In this document: positions 1 to 8,256 of the stretch, piece after piece
How positions within the stretch are numbered: position 1 is the first letter of the stretch
How the letters are laid out: each line of letters opens with the position of its first letter
Assembly (NCBI RefSeq): GCF_036898465.1
Contig: NZ_JARUMJ010000001.1
Span: 6,076,001 to 6,140,000 of the forward strand
Origin: Streptomyces sp. B21-105
GTDB taxonomy: Bacteria > Actinomycetota > Actinomycetes > Streptomycetales > Streptomycetaceae
Length of the DNA: 64,000 nt
Reading direction: 5' to 3'
Made by a program: the position numbers and the translations under genes
The notes under the pieces: model-generated
Database searches by the model: none
Told to the model about the DNA's origin: nothing
Seen by the model: the letters and a program-made list of their open reading frames with translations, nothing else

Positions 1-864
1 CGCGTCGAGGAGGGGGACCGGCCAGGTGTCGTCCGACGCGCCCGACAGGACGTGGAAGGGCAGCGGGACGGCCGCGAGCTCCGCGACCCGGTTCGGCTCG
101 ACGCACAACCGGCGGCCCGTTACCAGGAGTTGGGCCGGCTTGTGGTTCAGCCAGCGCTGCCGCATCTGGGCCAGTTTGCCGAAGCCGCGGGCCGGGCCGC
201 CGACCTCCTCCGGCGCCCCCATCGCCAGGATGGCCTGCCAGACCTCGGCCATCGTCATCACCGCGAGCGCGTCGTGCAGCAGCTTCACGCGCTGCTTCTG
301 GGACTCCGAGATCTCCGCCGGGCCGGACGAGACGAGCGTGAGCGAGACGAACGGGGAGTGGTCCAGGAGGACGGCGGCACGGGCGATCTGCCCGCCCATG
401 GAGTGGCCGACGAGATGCAGGGGCTGGCCGAGAGCGGACGCCTGCGCGAGGACGTCACGGGCCAACTCCTCGTGAGCGTACGGAGATTCGTCGTCGGCGG
501 GGCCGTCGGACTCGTTCTGCCCGCGGCCGTCCACGGCGACGGTCCGGTAGCCGCGGGCGGTCAGTGGCTCGTGCAGCCGGTGGAAGTCCTCCTTGCTCCC
601 GGTGAACCCCGGCAGCAGCAGCGCGACCCCCCGTTGCTCCACACCGGTGGCCACCGGCGCGTCGACCACGGCGAACGCCCCACGCGTGGTCCGCAGCGGG
701 TACGCGCGTGCGCCGGAGGGCGGTGGGAACACAGCGGACGCGTCGTAGGCGTCGTAGGCGTCGTGCGCGGCGGACGCGACGACGCCGGTGGGTCCGACGG
801 CGCCGGGCGCGGCGGGGCTGACGGGAGGCTCGGCGGACAGAGCGGGCTCGCTGCGGTCGGTCAC
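1..864 (-). CDS. alpha/beta hydrolase, 3' end cut by window edge
   Basis: A serine hydrolase of the alpha/beta-hydrolase fold, of which 288 codons are visible; the C-terminus lies outside the window. After a Pro/Ala-rich N-terminus of about 50 residues come the oxyanion-side strand (VALLLPGFTGSKEDFHRL), a conserved VAVDGRGQNESDG loop, and the nucleophile elbow GHSMGG. The catalytic Asp and His would be in the missing part, although GASDDTWPVP near the edge resembles the acid loop. The start is taken as GTG at 864-862 (VTDRSEPALS), because upstream sequence up to the helicase gene has no better start. The substrate cannot be told from sequence. It is probably a single gene, downstream of and co-directional with the DEAD-box helicase. 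Confidence 0.85.
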   Translation of the reverse strand, partial: MTDRSEPALSAEPPVSPAAPGAVGPTGVVASAAHDAYDAYDASAVFPPPSGARAYPLRTTRGAFAVVDAPVATGVEQRGVALLLPGFTGSKEDFHRLHEPLTARGYRTVAVDGRGQNESDGPADDESPYAHEELARDVLAQASALGQPLHLVGHSMGGQIARAAVLLDHSPFVSLTLVSSGPAEISESQKQRVKLLHDALAVMTMAEVWQAILAMGAPEEVGGPARGFGKLAQMRQRWLNHKPAQLLVTGRRLCVEPNRVAELAAVPLPFHVLSGASDDTWPVPLLDA

Positions 865-948
865 GGGGCGAGAGTACCGGGGGCCGGGAAACGCCGAGGG
901 CCCGGTCCACAGGGTGTGGACCGGGCCCTCGGCTGTGAGCTCGTCGGC

Positions 949-3735
949 TCAGCCGTCCGTCGGCTCCGCGACGGCCTTGGCGGCCGCCGTCTTGCGGGTG
1001 CGGCGCGGCTTGACGGCTTCCGCCTCCTGCGTGGCCTGGGCCGGGATGTCGGCCGTGGCCTTGCGGGTGGTACGGCGGCGGGGCCCCGGCTCCGCGCCTT
1101 CGGCCGTCTCGACGGCTGTCTCGGCGGGGGCCGGGGCGGCGGCAGCCGTCTTGCGGGTGCGCCGCGGCTTCGCGACGGCGGCCTCCGCGGCCGGCTCCGC
1201 CACGGCGACCTCGACGACCTCAGCGGTCTTGGCGGCCGCCGTCTTGCGGGTGCGCCGCGGCTTGGCCTCGGCGCCCTCGGCGCTGTCGACCGCGGCTTCG
1301 GCCGGGGCCGCGGTCTTGCGGGTGCGGCGCGGCTTGACCTCGGCCTCGGGAGCCTCCGGGGCCTCGACGGCGGTGGCGGCAGCGGCGGTCTTGGCGGCCG
1401 CCGTCTTGCGCGTCCGACGGGGCTTGGCCTCGGTGGCCTCGGCCGTGTCCACGACAGCCTCCGCCGCGGCCGGGGCCGTCGCCGTGGTCTTGGCGGCCGT
1501 CTTGCGGGTGCGGCGCGGCTTGGCCTCGGTCGCCTCGGCCGTGTCGACCGCAGTCGTCGCCGCGGCCTCGACCGGGGCGGACGCGGCGGTCTTGCGGGTG
1601 CGGCGCGGCTTGACGGCTTCCGCCTCCTGCGCGGCCTCCGTCTCCTGCTCCTGCGCGACCTGGGCCGGGATGGCGGCCGTGGCCTTGCGGGCGGTGCGGG
1701 TACGGGTGCGGGGCTTGGCCTCGGTCGCCTCGGCCGTGTCGACCGCGGTCTCGGCGGCGGCGGCCGTCTTGCGGGTGCGGCGCGGCTTGACCGCGGGCTC
1801 CACGGCCGCGGCGGCCTCCGGGGCCACCTCGACGCTCGTGACGGTGTCGACCGCCGCTTCGGCCGGGGCCGTCGCCTTGCGGGTACGGCGGCGCGGCGCG
1901 GCCTCCACCACCGGCTGGGCCGGCTCGACCGCTACGGTCGCGTCGGTCGTACCGGTCGGCTCGGCCGTGTCGACGGCGGGCTCCGCGGTCCTGCGGGTGC
2001 GGCGGCGGCGCGGCTTCGACGCATCGGGCGCGGTCTCCGGCGTGTCGAGGGCGGGGCCCTCCGCCGTCGTCACAGCCGCTTCCGCCGCCTCGGCGGCGGG
2101 CTCGACGGCTGTCACGGGGGCGACGGTCTCCGGCGCGGACCCGTTGCGGGTACGACGACGGCGACGCGGGGTGCGCGGGCCGGCGGCCTCCTCGGTGACG
2201 GGCGTCCGCTCGGCGGCGGGACCCTGCTCCAGCGCGGTCCCGGCGGGCGCCGCGGCCGCGTCGACCGGCGAGCCGTTGCGGGTACGACGACGGCGACGCG
2301 GCGTACGGGCTGCCCGCTCGCGGTCGTCGGAACGGTCGTCGGAACGGTCCGCGGAACGGTCCCCGGAGCGCTCGGAGGAGCGTCCGCCGGAACGGGAGTC
2401 GCTCCGCCCGCCCCGTCCGCCGCGGTCACCGCGACCGCGTGCGTTGCGGCCGCCCGGCTCGCCCAGGTCCTCGAGCTCTTCCGCGTCGAGCCCGGCGCGG
2501 GTGCGCTCCGAGCGCGGCAGGACACCCTTGGTGCCCGCGGGAATGCCGAGTTCCTCGAAGAAGTGCGGAGAGGTGGAGTACGTCTCCGGCGGGTCGCTGA
2601 ACTCGAGCTCCAGCGCCTTGTTGATGAGCTGCCAGCGCGGGATGTCGTCCCAGTCGACGAGGGTGATCGCGATGCCCTTGGCGCCCGCGCGGCCGGTCCG
2701 GCCGATGCGGTGCAGGTACGTTTTCTCGTCCTCGGGGGACTGGTAGTTGATGACGTGTGTGACGCCTTCGACGTCGATGCCGCGGGCGGCCACGTCGGTG
2801 CAGACGAGCACGTCCACCTTGCCGTTGCGGAAGGCGCGCAGCGCCTGCTCGCGTGCGCCCTGGCCGAGGTCGCCGTGGACCGCGCCGGAGGCGAAACCGC
2901 GCTGCTGGAGCTGGTCGGCCAGGTCGGCCGCCGTGCGCTTGGTACGGCAGAACACCATGACCAGGCCCCGGCCGTCGGCCTGCAGGATGCGGGCGACCAT
3001 CTCGGGCTTGTCCATGTTGTGCGCGCGGTACACGTGCTGCTTCGTGTTCGCGACGGTGCGGCCCGCGTCGTCCGGCGAAGTGGCGTTGATGTGCGTGGGC
3101 TGCGACATGTAGCGGCGCGCGAGGCCGATGACCGCGCCCGGCATGGTCGCCGAGAACAGCATGGTCTGGCGCTTCGCCGGAAGCATGTTGATGATCTTCT
3201 CGACGTCGGGCAGGAAGCCCAGGTCGAGCATCTCGTCGGCCTCGTCGAGGACGAGCGAGCGGATGTGCCTGAGGTCGAGCTTCTTCTGGCCCGCGAGGTC
3301 CAGCAGACGGCCGGGGGTGCCGACGACGACGTCGACGCCCTTCTTCAGGGCCTCGACCTGGGGCTCGTAGGCGCGGCCGCCGTAGATGGCGAGGACGCGC
3401 ACGTTGCGCACCTTGCCCGCGGTCAGCAGGTCGTTGGTGACCTGCGTGCACAGCTCACGCGTGGGGACGACGATGAGCGCCTGTGGGGCGTCGGTGAGGT
3501 CCTCGGGGCGGGCGCGGCCGGCCTCGACGTCGGCCGGGACGGTCACGCGCTCGAGGAGCGGGAGTCCGAAGCCGAGCGTCTTGCCGGTGCCCGTCTTGGC
3601 CTGTCCGATGACGTCGGTGCCCGTCAGGGCGACCGGGAGCGTCATCTCCTGGATGGGGAAGGGGGTGGTGATGCCGACGGCCTCGAGGGCTTCGGCGGTC
3701 TCGGAAAGGATTCCGAGCTCTCGGAACGTAGTCAG
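949..3735 (-). CDS. DEAD-box ATP-dependent RNA helicase with long basic repeat tail
   Basis: An RNA-unwinding ATPase expected to act in ribosome assembly or RNA decay. Counting from the chosen start, the core holds the Q motif (PFPIQ, ~25), motif I AKTGTGKT (46-53), PTREL (91-95), DEAD (164-167), SAT (195-197), ARGID (317-321) and HRIGRTGRAG (342-351). From about residue 428 to 928 there is no fold. First comes an RS/RD-rich stretch, then Ala/Glu/Thr spacers alternating with about 14 basic motifs of the KPRRTRKTA type. The start is inferred as CTG at 3735-3733, because AGAAGAGG sits 7 nt upstream and the helicase homology begins there. The only ATG in frame is at 3933 and would add 66 residues that do not look helicase-like. 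The tail probably gives extra RNA binding (inference). Confidence 0.93.
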   Translation of the reverse strand: MTTFRELGILSETAEALEAVGITTPFPIQEMTLPVALTGTDVIGQAKTGTGKTLGFGLPLLERVTVPADVEAGRARPEDLTDAPQALIVVPTRELCTQVTNDLLTAGKVRNVRVLAIYGGRAYEPQVEALKKGVDVVVGTPGRLLDLAGQKKLDLRHIRSLVLDEADEMLDLGFLPDVEKIINMLPAKRQTMLFSATMPGAVIGLARRYMSQPTHINATSPDDAGRTVANTKQHVYRAHNMDKPEMVARILQADGRGLVMVFCRTKRTAADLADQLQQRGFASGAVHGDLGQGAREQALRAFRNGKVDVLVCTDVAARGIDVEGVTHVINYQSPEDEKTYLHRIGRTGRAGAKGIAITLVDWDDIPRWQLINKALELEFSDPPETYSTSPHFFEELGIPAGTKGVLPRSERTRAGLDAEELEDLGEPGGRNARGRGDRGGRGGRSDSRSGGRSSERSGDRSADRSDDRSDDRERAARTPRRRRRTRNGSPVDAAAAPAGTALEQGPAAERTPVTEEAAGPRTPRRRRRTRNGSAPETVAPVTAVEPAAEAAEAAVTTAEGPALDTPETAPDASKPRRRRTRRTAEPAVDTAEPTGTTDATVAVEPAQPVVEAAPRRRTRKATAPAEAAVDTVTSVEVAPEAAAAVEPAVKPRRTRKTAAAAETAVDTAEATEAKPRTRTRTARKATAAIPAQVAQEQETEAAQEAEAVKPRRTRKTAASAPVEAAATTAVDTAEATEAKPRRTRKTAAKTTATAPAAAEAVVDTAEATEAKPRRTRKTAAAKTAAAATAVEAPEAPEAEVKPRRTRKTAAPAEAAVDSAEGAEAKPRRTRKTAAAKTAEVVEVAVAEPAAEAAVAKPRRTRKTAAAAPAPAETAVETAEGAEPGPRRRTTRKATADIPAQATQEAEAVKPRRTRKTAAAKAVAEPTDG

Positions 3736-4165
3736 GGTGCTGCCTCTTCTGTGTACGCGGTGCGAGGCGAGCGCGGGGGTCGTGACGGACCGTGCCGGGG
3801 ACGTCGGATGCCTTACGGGCGAACCGCTCGCGGCAAGCCGTATGGCACGGGACCTCTGCCGACGCTCTAGCGCTCGTACCGCTGAGGGTGTCCCTCTGGC
3901 CGGCGTACGCGATGTGCCGTACGAGCTGGCCATGAGGGCTGTCGGGTCGGAGCCGATCGGGCCACCGACCGGGCATCCTCATACGTGCGGCCCGTCGAAT
4001 ATTCGGCAGGCGCATTACCACCATACCCCGGAATCGTGCACATGCGATGGCCGATTCGGTCACGTTGTGGTTGTCACAGTGCCTGGACCGGTCCGTTGCG
4101 TCTTCGTCGTCACACTGACTGACCAGGGACTTCCAGCCCGCGACGAGCGGGCTATTGTGCGCTGC
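3736..4165. other. 430-base intergenic region between divergent genes
   Basis: No convincing gene. It separates the minus-strand helicase from the plus-strand MiaE-like gene. It holds a perfect 10-bp palindrome CGAATATTCG at 3996-4005 and, near its right end, the putative -10 of the MiaE-like gene. If the helicase uses the CTG at 3735, its mRNA may have a long 5' leader here, as is common for cold-shock RNA helicases (inference). An ATG at 3933 is in frame with the helicase. Confidence 0.4.
4153..4158 (+). promoter_or_regulatory. -10 element (TATTGT), predicted leaderless start
   Basis: TATTGT ends 7 nt before the ATG at 4166, and there is no Shine-Dalgarno. That spacing would start the mRNA at or next to the ATG, a common arrangement in Streptomyces. 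No strong -35 is visible. Confidence 0.4.
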
Positions 4166-4894
4166 ATGACGACCTCTGACAAGCCCGAGAACACCGTTAC
4201 CGGAATCGCGGCCCAGGACTGGGCGACGGCCTCCGCCGACCCGCAGTACCGTGCCGCGGTCGTGGACCTGCTGGGCGCGTTGGCGTACGGCGAGCTGGCG
4301 GCGTTCGAGCGGCTCGCGGAGGACGCCAAGCTGGCGCCCACCCTGGCGGACAAGGCGGAGCTGGCGAAGATGGCGTCGGCGGAGTTCCACCACTTCGAGC
4401 GGCTGCGGGACCGGCTCACGGAGATCGGCGAGGAGCCGACGCAGGCGATGGAGCCCTTCGTGGCCGCGCTCGACGGCTTCCACCGGCAGACGGCCCCCTC
4501 GGACTGGCTGGAGGGTCTGGTCAAGGCGTATGTCGGCGACTCGATCGCGAGTGACTTCTACCGCGAGGTCGCGGTGCGGCTGGACACCGACAGCCGGGCC
4601 CTGGTGCTGGCGGTGCTCGACGACACCGGCCACGCGGGGTTCGCCGTGGACCGGGTGCGTTCGGCGATCGACGCGGAGCCGCGGGTGGGCGGCCGGCTCG
4701 CGCTGTGGGCGCGGCGGCTGATGGGCGAGGCCCTGTCGCAGTCCCAGCGGGTGGTCGCGGACCGCGACGCGCTGTCGACGATGCTGGTGGGCGGGGTCGC
4801 GGACGGCTTCGACCTCGCCGAGGTGGGCCGGATGTTCTCCCGCATCACGGAGGCGCACACCAAGCGCATGGCCGCACTGGGCCTCGCGGCCTAG
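4166..4894 (+). CDS. ferritin-like MiaE_2-type protein
   Basis: A 242-residue all-helical protein of the actinobacterial ferritin-like family annotated as tRNA-(ms2io6A)-hydroxylase-like (MiaE_2). Metal-ligand-like residues occur as ELAAFERLAED, SAEFHHFERL and, later, DDTGHAGFAVD, consistent with a di-metal four-helix bundle. The last residues (HTKRMAALGLAA) form a helix. The true substrate in this actinobacterial branch is not established, and a tRNA hydroxylase role is only a family label. It is transcribed divergently from the DEAD-box helicase. The start ATG is preceded by a -10-like TATTGT rather than a ribosome binding site. The stop is followed at once by short GC-rich repeats. Confidence 0.85.
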   Translation: MTTSDKPENTVTGIAAQDWATASADPQYRAAVVDLLGALAYGELAAFERLAEDAKLAPTLADKAELAKMASAEFHHFERLRDRLTEIGEEPTQAMEPFVAALDGFHRQTAPSDWLEGLVKAYVGDSIASDFYREVAVRLDTDSRALVLAVLDDTGHAGFAVDRVRSAIDAEPRVGGRLALWARRLMGEALSQSQRVVADRDALSTMLVGGVADGFDLAEVGRMFSRITEAHTKRMAALGLAA

Positions 4895-4906
4895 TCAGCA
4901 CCTATC

Positions 4907-4933
4907 GGGTGCCTCGGGTGCCTCGGGTGCCGG
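4907..4933. repeat. 9-bp tandem repeat (GGGTGCCTC), 3 copies
   Basis: Three direct copies of GGGTGCCTC (third diverged) start 13 bases after the stop codon of the MiaE-like gene. They form the left part of a repeat-filled convergent intergenic region. Confidence 0.7.
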
Positions 4934-5023
4934 GTGAGGCGTGTGGGTCGGAGGCGCCGGGTGGGTCGGCTGGCTCAACTCCGGCCTGGCGTCCCCGGGT
5001 ACGCCGTGCCCCCGGGGTACGGC

Positions 5024-5113
5024 GTGCCGCGGGGCCGGACCGTGCCGCGGGGCCGGACCGTGCTGCGCGGTCGGGACGTGCCGCGGGTTCAGGCCGTGCT
5101 GCGGGGTCAGGCC
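5024..5113. repeat. 18-bp minisatellite, 5 copies, spanning a stop codon
   Basis: Five direct copies of an 18-bp unit, GTGCCGCGGGGCCGGACC on the plus strand, at 5024, 5042, 5060, 5078 and 5096. The first two are identical and the rest diverged. The last copy overlaps the final codons and TGA (5109-5107) of the minus-strand membrane protein gene, so the unit appears to have arisen from that gene's 3' end. Confidence 0.85.
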
Positions 5114-5376
5114 GTTGCTGATCGTCGGCGCAGACTTGCGGCGGGGCGCAGCAACAGCGAGAGCGAGGCGGCGGAGATGGTCGCCGCGCCGAGAAGGCTC
5201 GGCAGGAGGCTGCCGGGGCCCAGTGCGCTGTGGGTGACGAAGTCACCGAACAGGGCTCCGGCGATCCCCGTCGCGAAGACGAGCGTGTGGACCGGCAGGC
5301 GGTGGGAGAGGCGGGTGACCGCCGTCCACGCGAGCACGAGACCGAGCACAGCGGAGCCGAGCGCTTCCAAGATCAT
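5107..5376 (-). CDS. small integral membrane protein
   Basis: An 89-residue hydrophobic protein with about three membrane segments (ILEALGSAVLGLVLAWTAV; VHTLVFATGIAGALFGDFV; LLPSLLGAATISAASLSLLL) and a basic C-terminus (RRRSATA). No catalytic motif is visible and no specific function can be given; it belongs to a small-membrane-protein family that seems common in streptomycetes. The start is ATG at 5376, with GGGAGG 6 nt upstream; a longer reading from 5448 would add a non-hydrophobic stretch across this RBS. Its stop codon lies inside the last copy of an 18-bp tandem repeat. Confidence 0.75.
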   Translation of the reverse strand: MILEALGSAVLGLVLAWTAVTRLSHRLPVHTLVFATGIAGALFGDFVTHSALGPGSLLPSLLGAATISAASLSLLLRPAASLRRRSATA

Positions 5377-5523
5377 TTGGGTCCCTCCCAGGCGGCGGGC
5401 TGTGCACCAGCGTCGTAGCGCGTCATACCCGTGACCTGCGAAATGCAATCCTCCTGTGTGGTCGCGTCGTGCTCTTTCTGTGGAGAGAGGCGGGCACGGC
5501 GCGCACGGGGGCGGCAGGCAAAG

Positions 5524-5564
5524 GGGAGGGGCCCGGGGACCGTGTCGGCCGCCGGGCCCCTCCC
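5524..5564 (-). terminator. intrinsic terminator-like hairpin after the DUF3107 gene
   Basis: A 13-bp perfect stem (GGGAGGGGCCCGG at 5524-5536 with CCGGGCCCCTCCC at 5552-5564) and 15-base loop, 17 bases past the DUF3107 stop. Read on the minus strand it is followed by CTTTGCC. Confidence 0.65.
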
Positions 5565-5581
5565 GTGGATCGCTTCGCCTT

Positions 5582-5809
5582 TTACAGCGCGCCGAAGCCC
5601 ACCTTGCGCGGGGCGGGCTCGCCCAGCTCGACGTAGGCCAGACGGTCGGCCGGGACCAGGACCTTGCGGCCGTGCTGGTCCACGAGGCTGAGCAGCTGCG
5701 ACTTCCCGGCCAGGGCCTCGGCCACCACGCGCTCGACCTCCTCGGGAGTCTGACCGCTCTCCAGAACGATCTCGCGAGGCGCGTGCAGCACGCCGATCTT
5801 GACCTCCAC
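5582..5809 (-). CDS. DUF3107 family protein
   Basis: A 75-residue actinobacterial protein of the DUF3107 family. It begins VEVKIGVLHAPREIVLES and has the typical pattern of a short beta-alpha-beta fold, ending PAPRKVGFGAL. Function unknown; it is probably cytoplasmic, with no signal or membrane segment. The start is GTG at 5809-5807, with GGAGGG 8 nt upstream; a reading from 5935 would add 42 low-quality residues. It lies downstream of and in the same direction as the TetR regulator gene, with a gap of about 140 bases, and is followed by a strong hairpin. Confidence 0.88.
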   Translation of the reverse strand: MEVKIGVLHAPREIVLESGQTPEEVERVVAEALAGKSQLLSLVDQHGRKVLVPADRLAYVELGEPAPRKVGFGAL

Positions 5810-5952
5810 GGCTATGTCCCTCCGACGGTCATGAGATGCGCGGGCGTCCGCGCCGTACGCTGCACACATTAGCCCGGTGAGGGGACGTACACGGCGCGCC
5901 CGTCCACGCCAGGAGCGAACAGCCGGCGGGAACAAACGCCCGCCCCGCCCGC

Positions 5953-6594
5953 TCAGTGCTGATCAGTGCCGTGCAGCGGGAATCCCGCGATGCCCCGCCA
6001 GGCCAGCGAGGCCAGCAGCTGTACCGCCTGGTCGCGCGGCACGCTGCGGTCGCTGTGCAGCCAGGACCGGGCCACGACCTGCGCCAGGCCGCCGAGGCCG
6101 GAGGCGAGCAGCATCGACTCCGCGCGCGAGAGACCGGTGTCCTCGGCGATGACCTCGCAGATCGCCTCGGCGCACTCGCCCGTGACCTTGTCGACGCGTT
6201 CGCGCACCGAGGGCTCGTTCGTCAGGTCCGACTCGAAGACCAGGCGGAAGGCGCCGCCGTCGTCCTCGACGTACGCGAAGTAGGCGTCCATGGTGGCCCG
6301 GACGCGCTGCTTGTTGTCGGTCGTCGATGCGAGGGCGCCGCGCACCGCCTGGATCAGCGACTCGCAGTGCTGGTCCAGCAGGGCGAGATAGAGATCGAGC
6401 TTGCCCGGGAAGTGCTGGTAGAGCACCGGCTTGCTGACGCCGGCCCGCTCGGCGATGTCGTCCATCGCGGCCGCGTGGTAGCCCTGTGCGACGAAGACTT
6501 CCTGGGCGGCGCCCAGCAGCTGGTTCCGCCGGGCACGGCGCGGCAGGCGCGTGCCTCGCGGGCGCGCCGCCTCTGTCTGCTCGATGGCTGTCAC
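5953..6594 (-). CDS. TetR family transcriptional regulator
   Basis: A DNA-binding repressor of 213 residues. The N-terminal helix-turn-helix is clear (RNQLLGAAQEVFVAQGYHAAAMDDIAERAGVSKPVLYQHFPGKLDLY, residues ~25-70), followed by the helical ligand-binding and dimer domain. GTG at 6594 is chosen (VTAIEQTEAARPRG) with GGGAGG just upstream; TTG at 6606 with AGAGGA is nearly as good. The ligand and targets are unknown. The nearest candidate targets are itself and DUF3107. The YQHFPGKLDLY segment is typical of the QacR/AcrR branch. The upstream 180 bases contain a TTTCGAAA palindrome that might be an operator. Confidence 0.93.
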   Translation of the reverse strand: MTAIEQTEAARPRGTRLPRRARRNQLLGAAQEVFVAQGYHAAAMDDIAERAGVSKPVLYQHFPGKLDLYLALLDQHCESLIQAVRGALASTTDNKQRVRATMDAYFAYVEDDGGAFRLVFESDLTNEPSVRERVDKVTGECAEAICEVIAEDTGLSRAESMLLASGLGGLAQVVARSWLHSDRSVPRDQAVQLLASLAWRGIAGFPLHGTDQH

Positions 6595-6775
6595 GCCGCC
6601 TCCCAAAGTCGTCCTCTTGCGGTGAGCGCCGCGTCGCCATCGTACTTTTGGGTAACCCCGGTGCGCGCGGTGCGAGCGCAGAATTTCACGGACTGGACGA
6701 GGACAGAAGTGGTCGAGATGGTTTCGAAACAGTAGGTTCCGGGCATACTCGCCCCCCGTTCCAGCTCAGCGCCCT

Positions 6776-6994
6776 TCAGCGGTAGTCGTCCTCGTCGATC
6801 GAGACGACGCGTGCCTGTTCGGCGAGATCGGCCTCGTTGGCCCGGGTGGGATCGGCGTCCTCCAGGGGGTCGTCGTGCTCCTGTGTGACGTCTGCGGACT
6901 GCTCGGCCGCGTCCTCCTCGGGTGCCTCGACGTCGATCTCCCCGAAGTCGTCGTCCTCGTCGAACGCTTCCGGGTCGGTGGGGTCAACGGTCAT
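6776..6994 (-). CDS. small highly acidic protein
   Basis: A 72-residue protein with an exceptional density of Asp and Glu (FDEDDDFGEIDVEAPEEDA...) and almost no aromatic residues. It is expected to be disordered and cytoplasmic, and ends SIDEDDYR. ATG at 6994 has a strong RBS (AGGAAGGGAG, 6 nt before). It is transcribed divergently from the alpha/beta hydrolase gene. No function is recognised. Size and charge would allow a nucleic-acid mimic or chaperone-client role, but nothing in the sequence supports one. Confidence 0.75.
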   Translation of the reverse strand: MTVDPTDPEAFDEDDDFGEIDVEAPEEDAAEQSADVTQEHDDPLEDADPTRANEADLAEQARVVSIDEDDYR

Positions 6995-7212
6995 GGCGGG
7001 CTCCCTTCCTACGAATGCCCCTGCCAGCTGCGGGGGCCACCAGCGGGTGCCCTGGGTACGAGCCTAGGAGACACCCGTTTCGGACGCTATGCGATCGCTG
7101 TGCCCAGTGCCCCTGATTCCCGCGGGTATGACCCCTGTGAGGGGGCGGCCCGGCGTCGATCGCGCGCGGACGCGAGTGGACGATGCGTGGACCGCCTCGC
7201 CGGGCACACCGC

Positions 7213-7224
7213 TCACACGTGTGA
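7213..7224. promoter_or_regulatory. perfect 12-bp palindrome TCACACGTGTGA
   Basis: A perfect inverted repeat with a CACGTG core between two divergent genes, 48 bases before the hydrolase start and about 35 before its -10. It is placed where an operator would be expected. The binding protein is unknown. Confidence 0.4.
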
Positions 7225-7258
7225 CGGCGAACACACATGGTCGCGCGTGATCGTCTCG

Positions 7259-7264
7259 TAACAT
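7259..7264 (+). promoter_or_regulatory. -10 element (TAACAT), predicted leaderless start
   Basis: TAACAT is followed by 7 bases and the ATG at 7272, with no Shine-Dalgarno. Transcription would begin at or beside the start codon. Confidence 0.45.
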
Positions 7265-7271
7265 TGCCCGC

Positions 7272-8249
7272 ATGTCTTCGACCGAGCTCCCCGCCGTGCC
7301 GCCCACCAGCGTGCTGCCGAAGGCGGCCGCAGTACGGGTCGCGGAGGGCGAGCGGCTGCGGTCCGTGGGGCTGCCCGGCGTCACGTTGACGGTCCGGTCC
7401 CGGCCCCCCGCGCGCGCGGGACTGCAGCCGGCGCTGTACGTACACGGCCTCGGCGGCTCCTCGCAGAACTGGTCCGCGTTGATGGCCGCGCTCGACGGGG
7501 TGGTGGCCAGCGAGGCCGTCGATCTCCCCGGCTTCGGCGACTCCCCGCCACCGGACGACGGCGACTACTCCGTCACGGCACACGCGCGTGCCGTCATCCG
7601 CTATCTCGACGCCGCCGAGCTCGGGCCCGTCCACCTCCTCGGCAACTCCCTCGGCGGCGCGGTGTCGACACGGGTCGCCGCGGTCCGCCCGGACCTCGTG
7701 CGCACCCTGACCCTGGTCTCGCCCGCCCTCCCGGAGCTCCGGGTGCAGCGCACCGCGGTCCCCACGGGCCTGGTCGGCCTGCCCGGCGTGGCCGCGCTCT
7801 TCAGCCGGCTCACCCGGGAGTGGACGGCCGAGCAGCGCGTCCGCGGCGTCATGGCCCTCTGTTACGGCGATCCCGCGCGGGTCAGCCCGGACGCCTTCCG
7901 GGACGCGGTGCAGGAGCTGGAGCGGCGGCTGAGACTGCCGTACTTCTGGGACGCGTTGACGCGTTCGACGCGCGGGTTGCTGAGCGCGTACACGCTGGGC
8001 GGGCAGCACGGGCTGTGGCGTCAGGCCGAGCGGGTCCTCGCCCCTGCGCTGCTCGTCTACGGCGGACGCGACCAGCTCGTCGGCTATCGCATGGCGCAGC
8101 GCTCCGCCCGTGCCTTCCGTGGCTCCCGTCTGCTGACCCTGCCGGACGCGGGGCACGTGGCGATGATGGAGTACCCCGAGACGGTGGCGAGAGCCTTCCG
8201 GGAACTCCTGGCCGACACCGCGGCCACGACCGCGACCCCGAGGGGCTGA
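7272..8249 (+). CDS. alpha/beta hydrolase
   Basis: A 325-residue hydrolase with the alpha/beta fold: oxyanion strand YVHGLGGSSQNW (~residues 57-68), VDLPGFGDSPPPDDGDY, and the nucleophile elbow LLGNSLGGAVS, where Asn replaces the more usual His before Ser. The acid loop is VYGGRDQLVGYR and the catalytic His is in DAGHVAMMEYPE. A cap region lies between. Substrate unknown; this branch includes haloalkane dehalogenase-, esterase- and C-C hydrolase-like enzymes. The stop is 7 bases before the GTG of the DUF3152 gene, so the two are probably cotranscribed. The start lies just after a -10 box. Confidence 0.88.
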   Translation: MSSTELPAVPPTSVLPKAAAVRVAEGERLRSVGLPGVTLTVRSRPPARAGLQPALYVHGLGGSSQNWSALMAALDGVVASEAVDLPGFGDSPPPDDGDYSVTAHARAVIRYLDAAELGPVHLLGNSLGGAVSTRVAAVRPDLVRTLTLVSPALPELRVQRTAVPTGLVGLPGVAALFSRLTREWTAEQRVRGVMALCYGDPARVSPDAFRDAVQELERRLRLPYFWDALTRSTRGLLSAYTLGGQHGLWRQAERVLAPALLVYGGRDQLVGYRMAQRSARAFRGSRLLTLPDAGHVAMMEYPETVARAFRELLADTAATTATPRG

Positions 8250-8256
8250 GGCCGAC

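Noticed and set aside
52..3870. Very long plus-strand open frame opposite the helicase and hydrolase
   Set aside because: It is the antisense of real genes in GC-rich DNA, with Gly/Leu/Arg-rich meaningless protein and no motifs. The minus-strand reading gives clear helicase and hydrolase motifs.
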